From Bhargavaea massiliensis (GTDB lineage Bacteria > Bacillota > Bacilli > Bacillales_A > Planococcaceae), in contig NZ_JAHBCJ010000011.1 in assembly GCF_018390575.1 (NCBI RefSeq), positions 1 to 64,000 on the forward strand: a stretch of DNA of 64,000 nucleotides, given 5' to 3'. Of this stretch, positions 44,112 through 55,822 are shown piece by piece (positions within the stretch are counted from its first letter, which is position 1; the number at the start of each line of letters is the position of its first letter). Made by a program: the position numbers and the translations under genes. Under the pieces are notes generated by a model that was given only the letters and a program-made list of their open reading frames with translations, did not search any database and was not told the origin of the DNA.

Positions 44112-45509
44112 TTAACCGATCGAACCTTCCATTTCAAACTTGATGAGGCGGTTCATTTCGACCGCGTATTCCATCGGAAGTTCTTTTGTGAATGGCTCGA
44201 TAAAGCCCATGACGATCATTTCCGTTGCTTCTTCTTCGGAGATGCCGCGGCTCATGAGGTAGAAGAGCTGCTCTTCGGATACCTTCGAGACTTTTGCTTC
44301 GTGCTCGAGGGAGATGTTGTCGTTCAGGATCTCGTTGTACGGGATCGTGTCGGACGTGGACTGGTTGTCCATGATGAGCGTGTCGCACTCAATATTGGAA
44401 CGCGCCCCGGACGCCTTGCGGCCGAAATGCACGATTCCGCGGTACGAAACCTTGCCTCCCTGCTTCGAGATCGACTTTGAGACGATTGTCGAAGACGTAT
44501 TTGGTGCGAGGTGCATCATCTTCGCGCCTGCATCCTGGTGCTGGCCTTTACCTGCAAGTGCGATGGACAGCGTCATGCCGCGTGCGCCTTCGCCTTTGAG
44601 GAAAATTGCCGGATACTTCATCGTCAGCTTGGAGCCGATGTTGCCGTCCACCCATTCCATCGTCGCGTTTTCTTCAGCGACTGCGCGCTTCGTGACGAGG
44701 TTATAGACGTTGTTCGCCCAGTTCTGGATTGTCGTGTATCGGCAATATGCGTCTTTCTTGATGATGATCTCAACAACCGCCGAGTGGAGGGAGTTCGTCG
44801 TGTAGACAGGTGCCGTGCAGCCTTCTACATAGTGGACGCTTGCGCCTTCATCGACAATGATGAGCGTACGCTCAAACTGCCCCATGTTTTCGGAGTTGAT
44901 GCGGAAGTATGCCTGAAGCGGCGTATCCACTTTCACACCCGGCGGGACATAGATGAACGAACCGCCCGACCAAACGGCCGAGTTCAGCGCCGAGAACTTG
45001 TTGTCCGACGCCGGGATGACCGTTGCCCAGTACTTTTTGAAGAGTTCTTCGTTTTCGCGGAGTGCGGAATCCGTGTCTTTGAACACGATGCCCAAATCTT
45101 CAAGGTCTTCCTTCATGTTGTGGTAAACAACTTCGGATTCGTACTGTGCGGAAACACCAGCAAGGTACTTTTGTTCCGCTTCCGGAATTCCAAGCTTGTC
45201 AAACGTACGCTTGATCTCCTCAGGAACTTCATCCCAAGAGCGCTCAGTCGCTTCCGACGGCTTGACGTAGTATGTGATCTCATCAAAGTTCAGCTCGCTG
45301 AGATCGCCGCCCCACATCGGCATCGGCTTCTTGTAGAAAATGTCGAGTGACTTCAGGCGGAAGTCGAGCATCCACTGAGGCTCTTCTTTCATCCTGGAGA
45401 TTTCTTCGACAATTTCTTTTGTCAGACCGCGCTTCGAACGGAAAACCGATACGTCTTTATCGTGGAAGCCGTATTTATAATCGCCGATTTCCGGCATGTT
45501 TTTAGCCAT
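44112..45509 (-). CDS. sufB: Fe-S cluster assembly protein SufB
   Basis: A 465-residue SufB, the cluster-building partner in the SufBCD complex. It has the beta-helix core with [20 protein letters not shown] (around residue 230) and the C-terminal [24 protein letters not shown] 45509 is chosen because GGAGG lies seven bases upstream and the protein then begins [15 protein letters not shown] like other Bacillales SufB; the ORF continues upstream by 26 unlikely residues. Last gene of sufCDSUB. Confidence 0.95.
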   Translation of the reverse strand: MAKNMPEIGDYKYGFHDKDVSVFRSKRGLTKEIVEEISRMKEEPQWMLDFRLKSLDIFYKKPMPMWGGDLSELNFDEITYYVKPSEATERSWDEVPEEIKRTFDKLGIPEAEQKYLAGVSAQYESEVVYHNMKEDLEDLGIVFKDTDSALRENEELFKKYWATVIPASDNKFSALNSAVWSGGSFIYVPPGVKVDTPLQAYFRINSENMGQFERTLIIVDEGASVHYVEGCTAPVYTTNSLHSAVVEIIIKKDAYCRYTTIQNWANNVYNLVTKRAVAEENATMEWVDGNIGSKLTMKYPAIFLKGEGARGMTLSIALAGKGQHQDAGAKMMHLAPNTSSTIVSKSISKQGGKVSYRGIVHFGRKASGARSNIECDTLIMDNQSTSDTIPYNEILNDNISLEHEAKVSKVSEEQLFYLMSRGISEEEATEMIVMGFIEPFTKELPMEYAVEMNRLIKFEMEGSIG

Positions 45510-45523
45510 TACTGTTCCTCCGT

Positions 45524-48493
<2,970 letters not shown>

Positions 48494-48511
48494 TTCGTTC
48501 GTCCCCTTCCG

Positions 48512-49291
48512 TTAAGCTTCTTGTCCAACTGTTTCATCTTCGATGCCCAGTTCTTCTTTGATCCAGTCATAGCCCTGTGCTTCAAGCTTCTGGGCAAGTT
48601 CCGGACCGCCGGATTTGACTACACGGCCCTGCATCATGACATGGACGTGATCTGGAGTGATGTAGTTTAGAAGACGCTGGTAGTGGGTAATGATCAGGCA
48701 GCCGAAGTTTTCTCCGCGCATTTCGTTGATGCCGTTGGATACGACTTTCAGCGCATCGATATCGAGGCCGGAGTCGATCTCATCGAGAACTGCGAATTTA
48801 GGCTTCAGCATCATGAGCTGAAGGATTTCGTTGCGCTTTTTCTCACCGCCGGAAAAACCTTCGTTCAGGTAGCGCTGTGCCATATCCTGATCCATTTCGA
48901 GAGTGTCCATCTTGCTGTCGAGCTCGCGAATGAATTTCATGAGGGAAACTTCATCGCCTTCTTCACGCTGGGCATTGATGGCAGAACGGAGGAAGTCGGC
49001 ATTGGTCACGCCGGATATTTCACTCGGGTACTGCATCGCGAGGAAAAGACCCGCTTTGGCGCGCTCGTCCACTTCCATTTCAAGGACGTCTTCGCCGTCA
49101 AGTGTGACTGTTCCGGCAGTGATCTCATATTTAGGATGCCCCATGATAGCCGAAGCGAGCGTGGATTTACCCGTCCCGTTCGGTCCCATGACAGCATGGA
49201 TTTCGTTTGTATTGATTGTCAGGTCGACGCCCTTCAGAATTTCTTTGCCTTCGATTTCGACGTGCAGACCTTTGATTTCGAGAGTAGACAT
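48512..49291 (-). CDS. sufC: Fe-S assembly ATPase SufC
   Basis: A 259-residue ABC-type ATPase: Walker A GPNGTGKSTL (near 37), signature SGGEKKR (near 143) and Walker B FAVLDEIDSGLD (near 165). It powers conformational change in the SufBCD complex. ATG 49291 follows GGAGG at seven bases; the frame is open to 49324 but without support. First gene of the sufCDSUB operon. Confidence 0.95.
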   Translation of the reverse strand: MSTLEIKGLHVEIEGKEILKGVDLTINTNEIHAVMGPNGTGKSTLASAIMGHPKYEITAGTVTLDGEDVLEMEVDERAKAGLFLAMQYPSEISGVTNADFLRSAINAQREEGDEVSLMKFIRELDSKMDTLEMDQDMAQRYLNEGFSGGEKKRNEILQLMMLKPKFAVLDEIDSGLDIDALKVVSNGINEMRGENFGCLIITHYQRLLNYITPDHVHVMMQGRVVKSGGPELAQKLEAQGYDWIKEELGIEDETVGQEA

Positions 49292-49344
49292 CCGAATACC
49301 TCCAGTATGGTATGGCAGCGCCATCCTTATTTATCATCATTCTA

Positions 49345-49373
49345 ATCTTAACTGAAACCAGGGACGCTTGCAA
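49345..49373 (-). promoter_or_regulatory. Sigma-A promoter of the suf operon
   Basis: TTGCAA (49368-49373), 17-base spacer, TAAGAT (49345-49350), about 50 bases before the sufC start. No operator is evident; between here and 49510 I see only AT-rich sequence. Confidence 0.6.
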
Positions 49374-49510
49374 ATCATTTAGACGGGTTCCACGAAACTC
49401 CCCGATAATCGCAGAAACCCTATAATTAATAGGAACCTTGGCCGCACCGTCCATTAATGAAAGTCATTTTCAATTATCAACATCCGATTGAGAATGGAAA
49501 TCAGGTTAAC

Positions 49511-49544
49511 AAAAGGACCGCCGCTTAAAGCGCCGGTCCTTTTG
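49511..49544 (-). terminator. Terminator downstream of the 49.5-kb small ORF
   Basis: AAAAGGACCGGCGCTTT / AAGCGGCGGTCCTTTTGTT hairpin on the minus strand. Being 300 bases past the symporter stop codon, it suggests that a short gene lies between. Confidence 0.7.
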
Positions 49545-49565
49545 TACGGGTTCATTATTGGTCGG

Positions 49566-49748
49566 TCATTGTCGGTGATGGCTGCCCGTCTCCGGCCGCA
49601 TGCCGAAGCTTTGGCTAAGAGCATATTCCCGCTCCCGCTGTTTTTCCACTTCCAGCTGCAGCTTAGGATTTGTGCGGTAATCCTCATAGCCGATGCCGTG
49701 TGCACTCCGGAAACATTGTGCCATCCTGTCCGTGTACTCGAGCCTCAT
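49566..49748 (-). CDS. Possible small protein, unknown
   Basis: A 60-residue hydrophilic ORF (begins MRLEYTDRMAQCFRSAHGIG) ending 20 bases before a terminator on its own strand. It lacks a clear ribosome site at its ATG; the frame remains open upstream (KEWFIIDP before the ATG), with an AAAGGA site that would fit a rare ATT start near 49760. Not recognised. The terminator and the gap favour a gene; the poor start speaks against it. Confidence 0.4.
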   Translation of the reverse strand: MRLEYTDRMAQCFRSAHGIGYEDYRTNPKLQLEVEKQREREYALSQSFGMRPETGSHHRQ

Positions 49749-49846
49749 GGGGTCGATAATGAACCATTCCTTTCGGTTTTGCCGGCTTTGGCCGGTTTGA
49801 TTTCCCTTTTAGTCTACCCGATCAGGAAGCGTCCAAACAGGGAAAA

Positions 49847-51064
49847 TCAGACTGTTTTTGTTCCTGCCGGTGTTACAGGAGCTGCTTCAGCCGAGGCTGC
49901 AAAGCGGTCGGTGATGATAGCGAGTGCGCCGTCACCGGTTACGTTTGTAGCTGTGCCAAAGCTGTCCTGCGCCATATAAAGGGCAATCATCAGCGCAATC
50001 ATCGGCTCCGTGAAACCGAGCATCGACGAAAGGAGGCCGAGTGCCGCCATGACCGCTCCGCCGGGTACGCCCGGTGCGGCAATCATGGTCACACCGAGAA
50101 CCGCGATAAACTGGACCATCGGCCCAATGGAGACAGGCATACCGTTCATGAGCATGACACCGATTGCACAGGTTGTCAGCGTAATGGTGCTTCCGGAAAG
50201 GTGGATGTTGGCAAACAGAGGCACCGTGAAATCGACTACTTTATCGGATGCGCCTGTTTTGCGGGCTTGGCGGACAGTGACCGGGATTGTCGCCGCAGAT
50301 GATTGAGTGCCGAGCGCCGTGAAGTACGCCGGAGCCATCGTTTTTAGAAGCCATAGCGGATTGCGATGTGCAAGTGCTCCGGCTGCGGAGTACTGGAGAA
50401 GCAGCATGATCAGATGCATGACGATGATCAGCACGAACACCATTGCAAACACCGAGAGGACGCTGGCCACCTGTCCTGCATAGGTCATATTGAGGAAGAC
50501 GCCAAAGATGTGAATAGGAAGCAGCGGGATGATGACGCTGCTGATCGTCTTCTCGATGAGCTGCTGAAATTCGTCGAAAACTGAGAACAACGTCTTGCTG
50601 CCTGTTGCAGCCATCCCGATTCCCATCAGGAAAGCGAAGATCAGGGCTGTGAGAACCCCCATGATCGGTGTGATTTCAAGCTCGAAAAGTGCCGAGGCCA
50701 ATGCTTCCGAAGGATCACTGATCTGGTCGGCTGACGGGTTTCCGATCAGTCCGGGTAGAAGGCTGGATGCTACAAAAAACGCCAGGATCCCGGCCACGAT
50801 TGTGGAAAGGTAGGCCAGCCCTGTCGATAGCCCGAGCATCTTTGCAGATCCTTTTCCGAGTTTGGCGATGCCGGGTGCGATGAATCCGATAATAATCAAC
50901 GGGACAACAAAACTGAGGAATCCGCCGAAAAGCATATTAAATGTTGCTCCGAGCTCCACGAACCAGAGCCCGTACTTTTCCGGAATCTTGGTGAGGAGCG
51001 ATCCGATACCGACCGCCAGCGCAATGGCGATGACAATCCGGCCAAGCAGACCGATTTTCTTCAT
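49847..51064 (-). CDS. Dicarboxylate/amino acid:cation symporter (DAACS family)
   Basis: A 405-residue transporter of the glutamate/aspartate/dicarboxylate family with about eight helices and two re-entrant hairpins. LGTQSSAATIPVTVRQAR (near 260) is the serine-rich hairpin HP1, and NIHLSGSTITLTTCAIGVM (near 295) the helix 7 region. It imports acidic or small neutral amino acids with Na+ or H+; serine/threonine-type members are also in this family. AGGGGGAACA precedes the ATG. Isolated gene. Confidence 0.9.
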   Translation of the reverse strand: MKKIGLLGRIVIAIALAVGIGSLLTKIPEKYGLWFVELGATFNMLFGGFLSFVVPLIIIGFIAPGIAKLGKGSAKMLGLSTGLAYLSTIVAGILAFFVASSLLPGLIGNPSADQISDPSEALASALFELEITPIMGVLTALIFAFLMGIGMAATGSKTLFSVFDEFQQLIEKTISSVIIPLLPIHIFGVFLNMTYAGQVASVLSVFAMVFVLIIVMHLIMLLLQYSAAGALAHRNPLWLLKTMAPAYFTALGTQSSAATIPVTVRQARKTGASDKVVDFTVPLFANIHLSGSTITLTTCAIGVMLMNGMPVSIGPMVQFIAVLGVTMIAAPGVPGGAVMAALGLLSSMLGFTEPMIALMIALYMAQDSFGTATNVTGDGALAIITDRFAASAEAAPVTPAGTKTV

Positions 51065-51203
51065 GATGTATGTTCCCCCTAAAAAGACACTTGTTTTTTT
51101 GATGTGACCACTTTACCACACTCCCCCATCCGTTAGAAGGCCTAGTCACATATTCAGAATACATTGTCTTGTGAGCGGATACAACAGGAAATGACAGGCA
51201 GGC

Positions 51204-51259
51204 AAGAAAAGGCCGCCGTTCCGTGATTCTCGTTCAGAATCACAGACTCGGCGGCCTGT
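51204..51259 (-). terminator. Terminator of the metNPQ operon
   Basis: AGGCCGCC / GGCGGCCT outer stem and TGTGATTCT / AGAATCACG inner stem, followed by TTTTCTT on the minus strand. Confidence 0.85.
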
Positions 51260-51282
51260 TATGTGCCCATTACATTGGCAAA

Positions 51283-52140
51283 TTATTCTCCGTCGACCGG
51301 GACAACTGAGCCGCCCCACTCTTCAACGATGAAGTCTTGGATTTCTTCGGAACGGAGCACGTCTACGAGTGCCTTGATTTCCTCTTTTCCTTCATCTCCG
51401 CTTCGGACAGCTATCACATTGACGTAAGGGGATTCGGAATCTTCAAGTGCAATCGCGTCTTCAAGCGGGTTGAGCCCTGCATCGATAGCATAGTTGGAGT
51501 TGATGAGGATCGCATCCCCTTCATCCTGATTGTAGAGCTGGGGAAGGAAGGACGCTTCGTAGTCTGCGTCAAATTCAAGGTTTTTCGGATTTTCGGCAAT
51601 GTCCTTGACCTCTGCCTTGGTCTTGTCGACCCCTTCATCAAGTTTGATGAGGCCTTGGGCTTCCAGCATGGAGAGAATCCGGCCGTGGTCTGCGACCGAG
51701 TTGCTCATCAGGATCGTTGCGCCATCAGGCAGATCATCAAGGGAATCGTACTTTTTGGAATAGATTCCGATCGGCTCGATGTGGATGCCGCCTGCATTCA
51801 CAAAGTCATACCCATGGTCAGCCATCTGGGATTCAAGGTAAGGGATGTGCTGGAAGTAGTTCGCGTCAATTTCTTCCGATTCCAGGTCCTCGTTCGGTAG
51901 CACGTAATCCTGGTACGTTTCAATTTCCAGCTCGATGCCTTTTTCCTCGAGAAGCGGCTTTGCTTCTTCCAGGATGAGGGCATGCGGTACGTTGGAGGCG
52001 CCGACAACGAGCTCTTTCGTCTCTTCTCCGCTTTCTCCGGCTTCGGATGAACCCGATGTTGAGTTATCTCCGCCGCTGCCGCATGCGGCGAGAGCAAGTG
52101 TGCCTGTTGCCAAAAATAGTCCTGCTGCAAATTTTTTCAT
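51283..52140 (-). CDS. metQ: Methionine ABC transporter substrate-binding lipoprotein MetQ
   Basis: A 285-residue NlpA-family lipoprotein. The signal peptide ends in the lipobox LALAAC, with the lipidated cysteine at residue 20, followed by a Gly/Ser/Glu-rich linker and the binding domain from about residue 45. It captures methionine outside the membrane and passes it to MetNP. ATG 52140 follows AAGGGGG; the longer frame would destroy the signal peptide. Confidence 0.94.
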   Translation of the reverse strand: MKKFAAGLFLATGTLALAACGSGGDNSTSGSSEAGESGEETKELVVGASNVPHALILEEAKPLLEEKGIELEIETYQDYVLPNEDLESEEIDANYFQHIPYLESQMADHGYDFVNAGGIHIEPIGIYSKKYDSLDDLPDGATILMSNSVADHGRILSMLEAQGLIKLDEGVDKTKAEVKDIAENPKNLEFDADYEASFLPQLYNQDEGDAILINSNYAIDAGLNPLEDAIALEDSESPYVNVIAVRSGDEGKEEIKALVDVLRSEEIQDFIVEEWGGSVVPVDGE

Positions 52141-52184
52141 GAGTAGTTCCCCCTTAATTTGTTTTGATTGTAAACGGTTCTGTA

Positions 52185-52853
52185 TCAGCGTTTGTCCACC
52201 CGCTTGACCAAGATGTCCCCGATCCACTGGATGGCGAAAACGATGATGAGGATCATGATGGTCGCGACAAGCGTGACGTCGGTCCGGCTTCTCTGGAAAC
52301 CGTCGAGATAAGCGAGGTTCCCCAGGCCGCCTGCCCCGATGATCCCGGCCATCGCCGTATAGCCGACAAGTGCGATGGCCGTCACGGTGATTCCAGAGAT
52401 CAGTGCCGGCATGGATTCCGGCAAAAGGACCTTCCGGATAATCGTCCAGGTGGTGGCCCCCATCGAACGGGCCGCCTCGATCACGCCCTTATCAATTTCT
52501 GCTAGTGCAATCTGGACCATCCGGCCGTAAAACGGGGCAGATCCGATGATTAGTGCCGGCAGTGCCGCATTCGGACCCCGAATCGAGCCAAGCAGGAATT
52601 TTGTGAGCGGAATCAGCAAGATAATCAGGATGATAAACGGAATCGAGCGAAAAATGTTGACGAATGCCGCCGTAATCAGGTTCGAGATCCGGTTCTGGTA
52701 GATTCCTCTGGGTCCCGTAAGGAAAAGCAAGATACCGAGCACAAGTCCGATCAGGAAGGTGAACAGCGTGGCTACCGCTGTCATATAAAGCGTCTCAAGC
52801 GTGGCCTCCCACATTTTCTCCCAGTCCACGTTCGGAAACAGTTGTTCAGTCAC
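52185..52853 (-). CDS. metP: Methionine ABC transporter permease MetP (MetI)
   Basis: A 222-residue permease with five helices and the ABC coupling loop motif EAARSMGATTWTIIRKVLLPE (split: EAARSMGA then the LPES end) near residues 145-165. Start GTG 52853 is chosen because AGAGGTGA lies seven bases upstream and gives exactly the length of B. subtilis MetP; TTG 52859 is too near that site. It overlaps metN by eight bases. Confidence 0.94.
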   Translation of the reverse strand: MTEQLFPNVDWEKMWEATLETLYMTAVATLFTFLIGLVLGILLFLTGPRGIYQNRISNLITAAFVNIFRSIPFIILIILLIPLTKFLLGSIRGPNAALPALIIGSAPFYGRMVQIALAEIDKGVIEAARSMGATTWTIIRKVLLPESMPALISGITVTAIALVGYTAMAGIIGAGGLGNLAYLDGFQRSRTDVTLVATIMILIIVFAIQWIGDILVKRVDKR

Positions 52854-53871
52854 GATCAATCACCTCTGTTTCCACGCCTTTGGAGTGCAGGAATTCCACT
52901 GCCTCTGAAACTGCCCGATCATCGCCCACAAGATTCAGGATGATGGAGCCGAATGTCCCGCCGTGCGTCTGCGAAACATTTGCCTGCAGGATATTCACGT
53001 CAATGTCGAATGTGCGGATCAGCCGGGCCAGCACCGGCTCGCCTGTCCGTTCACCGACAAAGCCAAGCCGAATCAGTGTTCCATCAGGATTTTCCTGAAC
53101 CAGCTGCCCGATCGCCTGTTTCGCATCCTGTGATTCGGTCACCTGTGACACGAACCGCTTTGTGATCGGCTGTTTTGGAGAGCGGAACACCTGAAGCACA
53201 TCCCCCATCTCGACGACTCGTCCCGCCTCCATGACCGCAACCCGGTGGCAGATCTTCCGGATGACGTGCATTTCATGCGTGATGAGCACAATTGTCAGGT
53301 TCAGCCGCTTATTGATGTCCGTCAGCAGGTCCAGAATTGAATCGGTCGTTTCCGGGTCCAGCGCCGAGGTGGCTTCGTCGCAAAGAAGGACGTCAGGTTC
53401 ATTGGCAAGCGCCCGCGCGATTCCGACTCGCTGCTTCTGTCCGCCGGATAGCTCGGAGGGATAAGCGTCTTCCCTTCCTTCGAGGCCGACCAGGCGGATC
53501 AGCTCACGTACCCTCTGCTCCCGCTCCGACTTGCCAACGCCGGCAATTTCCAGAGGAAAAGCGATATTCTCCGCGACGGTGCGGGACCAGAGCAAGTTGA
53601 AGTGCTGGAAGATCATGCTGACTTTCTGCCGTGCCTTTCTGAGATCCGCTCCGGAGATTGACGACATCTCCATGCCGTTTACCGTCACCCGGCCGCCTGT
53701 CGGCTTTTCCAGGCCGTTCAGCATTCGGATCAGCGTGCTTTTTCCGGCACCGCTGTAGCCGATAATGCCGAATATCTCGCCTTCCCTGATCTCAAGGTCA
53801 ACTGCGTCGACGGCCTTGAGTGTCCGATTGGAAAGGCTGAACTGCTTGGTTAGTTGTTCTAGCTTAATCAT
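52846..53871 (-). CDS. metN: Methionine ABC transporter ATP-binding protein MetN
   Basis: A 341-residue ABC ATPase with C-terminal NIL regulatory domain. Walker A GYSGAGKSTL (near 38), signature LSGGQKQRVG (near 141), Walker B VLLCDEATSALD (near 160); the NIL domain (about 265-340) binds methionine and inhibits transport when internal methionine is high. AGAGGTGA precedes the ATG. First gene of metNPQ, behind a SAM riboswitch. Confidence 0.95.
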   Translation of the reverse strand: MIKLEQLTKQFSLSNRTLKAVDAVDLEIREGEIFGIIGYSGAGKSTLIRMLNGLEKPTGGRVTVNGMEMSSISGADLRKARQKVSMIFQHFNLLWSRTVAENIAFPLEIAGVGKSEREQRVRELIRLVGLEGREDAYPSELSGGQKQRVGIARALANEPDVLLCDEATSALDPETTDSILDLLTDINKRLNLTIVLITHEMHVIRKICHRVAVMEAGRVVEMGDVLQVFRSPKQPITKRFVSQVTESQDAKQAIGQLVQENPDGTLIRLGFVGERTGEPVLARLIRTFDIDVNILQANVSQTHGGTFGSIILNLVGDDRAVSEAVEFLHSKGVETEVIDRD

Positions 53872-53887
53872 TTGGTCACCTCTGCAT

Positions 53888-53921
53888 TAAAAAGACCCGT
53901 CTGCTCAAGGGCAGACAGGTC
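53888..53921 (-). terminator. SAM-riboswitch-controlled terminator
   Basis: GACCTGTCTGCCC / GGGCAGACGGGTC type hairpin (GACC-GTCTGC/GCAGAC-GGTC) with TTTTT on the minus strand, directly before metN. It is the expression platform of the upstream aptamer. Confidence 0.85.
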
Positions 53922-53951
53922 GCGCAACCGACCCGTCTCCGGCCGGCGCAT

Positions 53952-54066
53952 TTCCTCTCATCTGCCAAAGCGCTTGCGCTTTGAGTGATTTGGCACCATT
54001 TCACGTCTCCGTGACGGTTGCCGGGCTTCATCGGGCACGTCCCTCCGCCTCTCTCAATAAGAGTAT
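53952..54066 (-). promoter_or_regulatory. SAM-I riboswitch (S-box)
   Basis: On the minus strand the S-box blocks occur in order: CTCTTATTGAGAG, AGGCGGAGGGA, GCCCGATGAAGCCCGGCAACC, GGTGCCAA, and GATGAGAGGAAA closing the basal stem. SAM binding should favour the terminator at 53888-53921 and shut off the methionine importer. Confidence 0.95.
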
Positions 54067-54114
54067 TCCGTATTCGTTTATGTCCATCCGCACAGCAGAT
54101 GACTGATGGATGAA

Positions 54115-54143
54115 ACTATATCACAGTCGACTTTTTGCGTCAA
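54115..54143 (-). promoter_or_regulatory. Sigma-A promoter of the SAM riboswitch-metNPQ transcript
   Basis: TTGACG (54138-54143), 17-base spacer, TATAGT (54115-54120). The TGA stop codon of the preceding gene (yusE) lies within the -35 hexamer. Confidence 0.8.
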
Positions 54144-54448
54144 CTTAATTTTTCATACAGATGCGGGACCGACCGGAATGCATAGATTTTCTCGACCGGC
54201 CGTCCCTCTTTTGCGACCAGGAGGCACGGAACACTTTCCACACCATACTTGGCAGCCACCTCCTTATGATAATTGAGGTCCGCCTTGCCGAGGCTGACTT
54301 CGGGGAGGAGTTTTTCCACGACATCCATCATCTTCGATGCGACCTGGCACGTTCCGCAAAGGGGTGTATACAAATAAAAGGCGGCTGTGTCCGTGCTACT
54401 TGATGCTTCTTCAAAATGCTGCAGATTCCATTCTTCCACCTTGCTCAT
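54140..54448 (-). CDS. yusE: Thioredoxin family protein (YusE-like)
   Basis: A 102-residue thioredoxin fold with the active-site TPLCGTCQVA (CGTC near residue 31) and cis-proline in VESVPCLLV (near 73). A cytoplasmic thiol-disulfide protein; partner unknown. ATG 54448 nearly touches AAAGG; GTG 54439, eight bases after AAAGGA, is a plausible alternative start. It follows yusF by three bases. Confidence 0.88.
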   Translation of the reverse strand: MSKVEEWNLQHFEEASSSTDTAAFYLYTPLCGTCQVASKMMDVVEKLLPEVSLGKADLNYHKEVAAKYGVESVPCLLVAKEGRPVEKIYAFRSVPHLYEKLS

Positions 54449-54451
54449 CCT

Positions 54452-54790
54452 TTACAGCAGAAATTCAGTCTTAATCTCGATGTTTGCAGACAGCAGTTCC
54501 TCGGCCAGCACCCGGAGCGGCGTCGTCGCCACCTCCCGGTAGACACGATCCGTGTACAAATGGCGGGCTTCCGGATACTCCCGCCTGAGGAGCGCACGAA
54601 GCTTTTCCCCGGAACGGTCCGCGTCGAAAAACGCGAATATATCGGCGCCCTCATAGGGTTCCAGAAGTTCTTCTATCCTTGTGGGGCTTGCCGTCCCGTT
54701 TGTGCAGATAATGTCCACCGGTTCGTCCAGAAGCGGTGCCAGGCGTTTCCTGTCTGAGCTGCCTTCGACGACGATCACTTTGTCGGTCAT
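54452..54790 (-). CDS. yusF: Toprim domain protein YusF
   Basis: A 112-residue small Toprim protein: VIVVEGSSDRKRL at the N-terminus holds the catalytic glutamate, and FAFFDADRSGEKLR near residue 52 the DxD motif. Small Toprim proteins resemble the RNase M5/primase-type catalytic domain; the substrate is unknown. ATG 54790 follows GGAGGG. Confidence 0.9.
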   Translation of the reverse strand: MTDKVIVVEGSSDRKRLAPLLDEPVDIICTNGTASPTRIEELLEPYEGADIFAFFDADRSGEKLRALLRREYPEARHLYTDRVYREVATTPLRVLAEELLSANIEIKTEFLL

Positions 54791-54886
54791 CCTGATCCCT
54801 CCGCGAGCACACCATTTAATGTCAGGCCGCATCCGGAACAGGCGCCGATTCCGGTCGCGGTCCTTTGTATTAGAAGATGCAAAAAA

Positions 54887-54911
54887 CGCCGGAAGATGCC
54901 GGCGTTTCCTG
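54887..54911 (-). terminator. Terminator after gcvH
   Basis: AACGCCGGCA / TGCCGGCGTT type hairpin (minus strand AACGCCGG ... CCGGCGTT) followed by TTTTGC. Confidence 0.8.
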
Positions 54912-54919
54912 AATGCAGG

Positions 54920-55300
54920 TCAGCCCTGCGTCATTTGATCGTATTGTTCGGCGGACATGAGCTTGTCGATTTCGGAAGAATCAGACGGTTCAACGATGAC
55001 CATCCATGCCTTTTCATAAGGGGATTCATTCACGAATTCAGGATTGTCCTCCAGATCTTCGTTTACTTCTACCACTGTGCCGCTGATTGGTGCATATAGC
55101 TCAGAAACCGTCTTCACGGATTCAACACTGCCGAAAGGCTCGTCCGCTTTAATTTCTGCGCCGACTTCAGGCAGCTCGACAAATACGATGTCGCCGAGTT
55201 CAGCCTGTGCAAAGTGTGTGATCCCGATGCGGGCCTTGCCGTCTTCTGTTTTAACCCATTCGTGTTCTTCGGAATAGCGAAGTTCTGTTGGTGTGCTCAT
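54920..55300 (-). CDS. gcvH: Glycine cleavage system H protein GcvH
   Basis: A 126-residue lipoyl carrier protein. The lipoylated lysine is K63 in [15 protein letters not shown]. It shuttles the aminomethyl group in glycine cleavage and, in Bacillales, is also the relay for lipoyl assembly on other enzymes, which links it to LipA encoded at 33 kb. GGAGGGG precedes the ATG. The gene is isolated from gcvT and gcvP, as in B. subtilis. Confidence 0.95.
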   Translation of the reverse strand: MSTPTELRYSEEHEWVKTEDGKARIGITHFAQAELGDIVFVELPEVGAEIKADEPFGSVESVKTVSELYAPISGTVVEVNEDLEDNPEFVNESPYEKAWMVIVEPSDSSEIDKLMSAEQYDQMTQG

Positions 55301-55372
55301 TCTGACCCCTCCAGCAATAAATTATCCACCCATTTCAGTTTGCCATACGGCGGCAGGAAACTCAATAGTCGC

Positions 55373-55729
55373 TTAACTCCACGCGGATTCAAATTCCTCT
55401 TCACGGAATCCGACGGTCGCCTTTTCGCCATCATAGACGATCGGGCGTTTGAGAAGCATCCCGTCTGCTGCAAGAAGCCGGATTTGCTCTTCTGCCGACA
55501 ATTCCGGCAGACGGTCTTTAAGTCCGTTTTCGCGGTAGACTTTCCCGCTTGTGTTGAAGAACTTTTTCAGTTCGAGACCGCTGGCCGCGATGATTTCACG
55601 GAGTTGCTCCTCAGAGGGCGGGTCTTCTTTGATATCGAACTCATCATAGGCCACGCCATGTTGATCCAGCCATTTTTTCGCCTTTCGGCATGTGGTGCAT
55701 TTTGGATATCCGTAGTAGGTGACTGCCAT
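55373..55729 (-). CDS. yusI: ArsC/Spx family protein (YusI)
   Basis: A 118-residue ArsC-fold protein with the N-terminal motif YPKCTTCRKAKKW (CTTC near residue 12) and KRPIVYDGEKATVGF near the C-terminus. Family members are arsenate-reductase-like or Spx/MgsR-type transcription regulators; YusI has no established role. GGGAGG before ATG 55729 decides the start. Confidence 0.9.
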   Translation of the reverse strand: MAVTYYGYPKCTTCRKAKKWLDQHGVAYDEFDIKEDPPSEEQLREIIAASGLELKKFFNTSGKVYRENGLKDRLPELSAEEQIRLLAADGMLLKRPIVYDGEKATVGFREEEFESAWS

Positions 55730-55764
55730 AACCTTGCCTCCCTGTTTCTTATCTTGGGACAAGT

Positions 55765-55807
55765 ATAACAAAAAGAAAGCCCGTTCTGCTTGAAGCAGGC
55801 CGGGCAT
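55765..55807 (-). terminator. Terminator of the fad operon
   Basis: GCCCG-CTGCTT / AAGCAG-CGGGC hairpin on the minus strand with TTTCTTTTTG, about 15 bases beyond the fadE stop codon. Confidence 0.8.
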
Positions 55808-55822
55808 TTCGGAATAACCGGA

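Noticed and set aside
53966-53986. Palindrome AAAGCGCTTGCGCTTT resembling a CcpA (cre) site
   Set aside because: It lies within a variable stem of the SAM-I aptamer, where pairing explains it.
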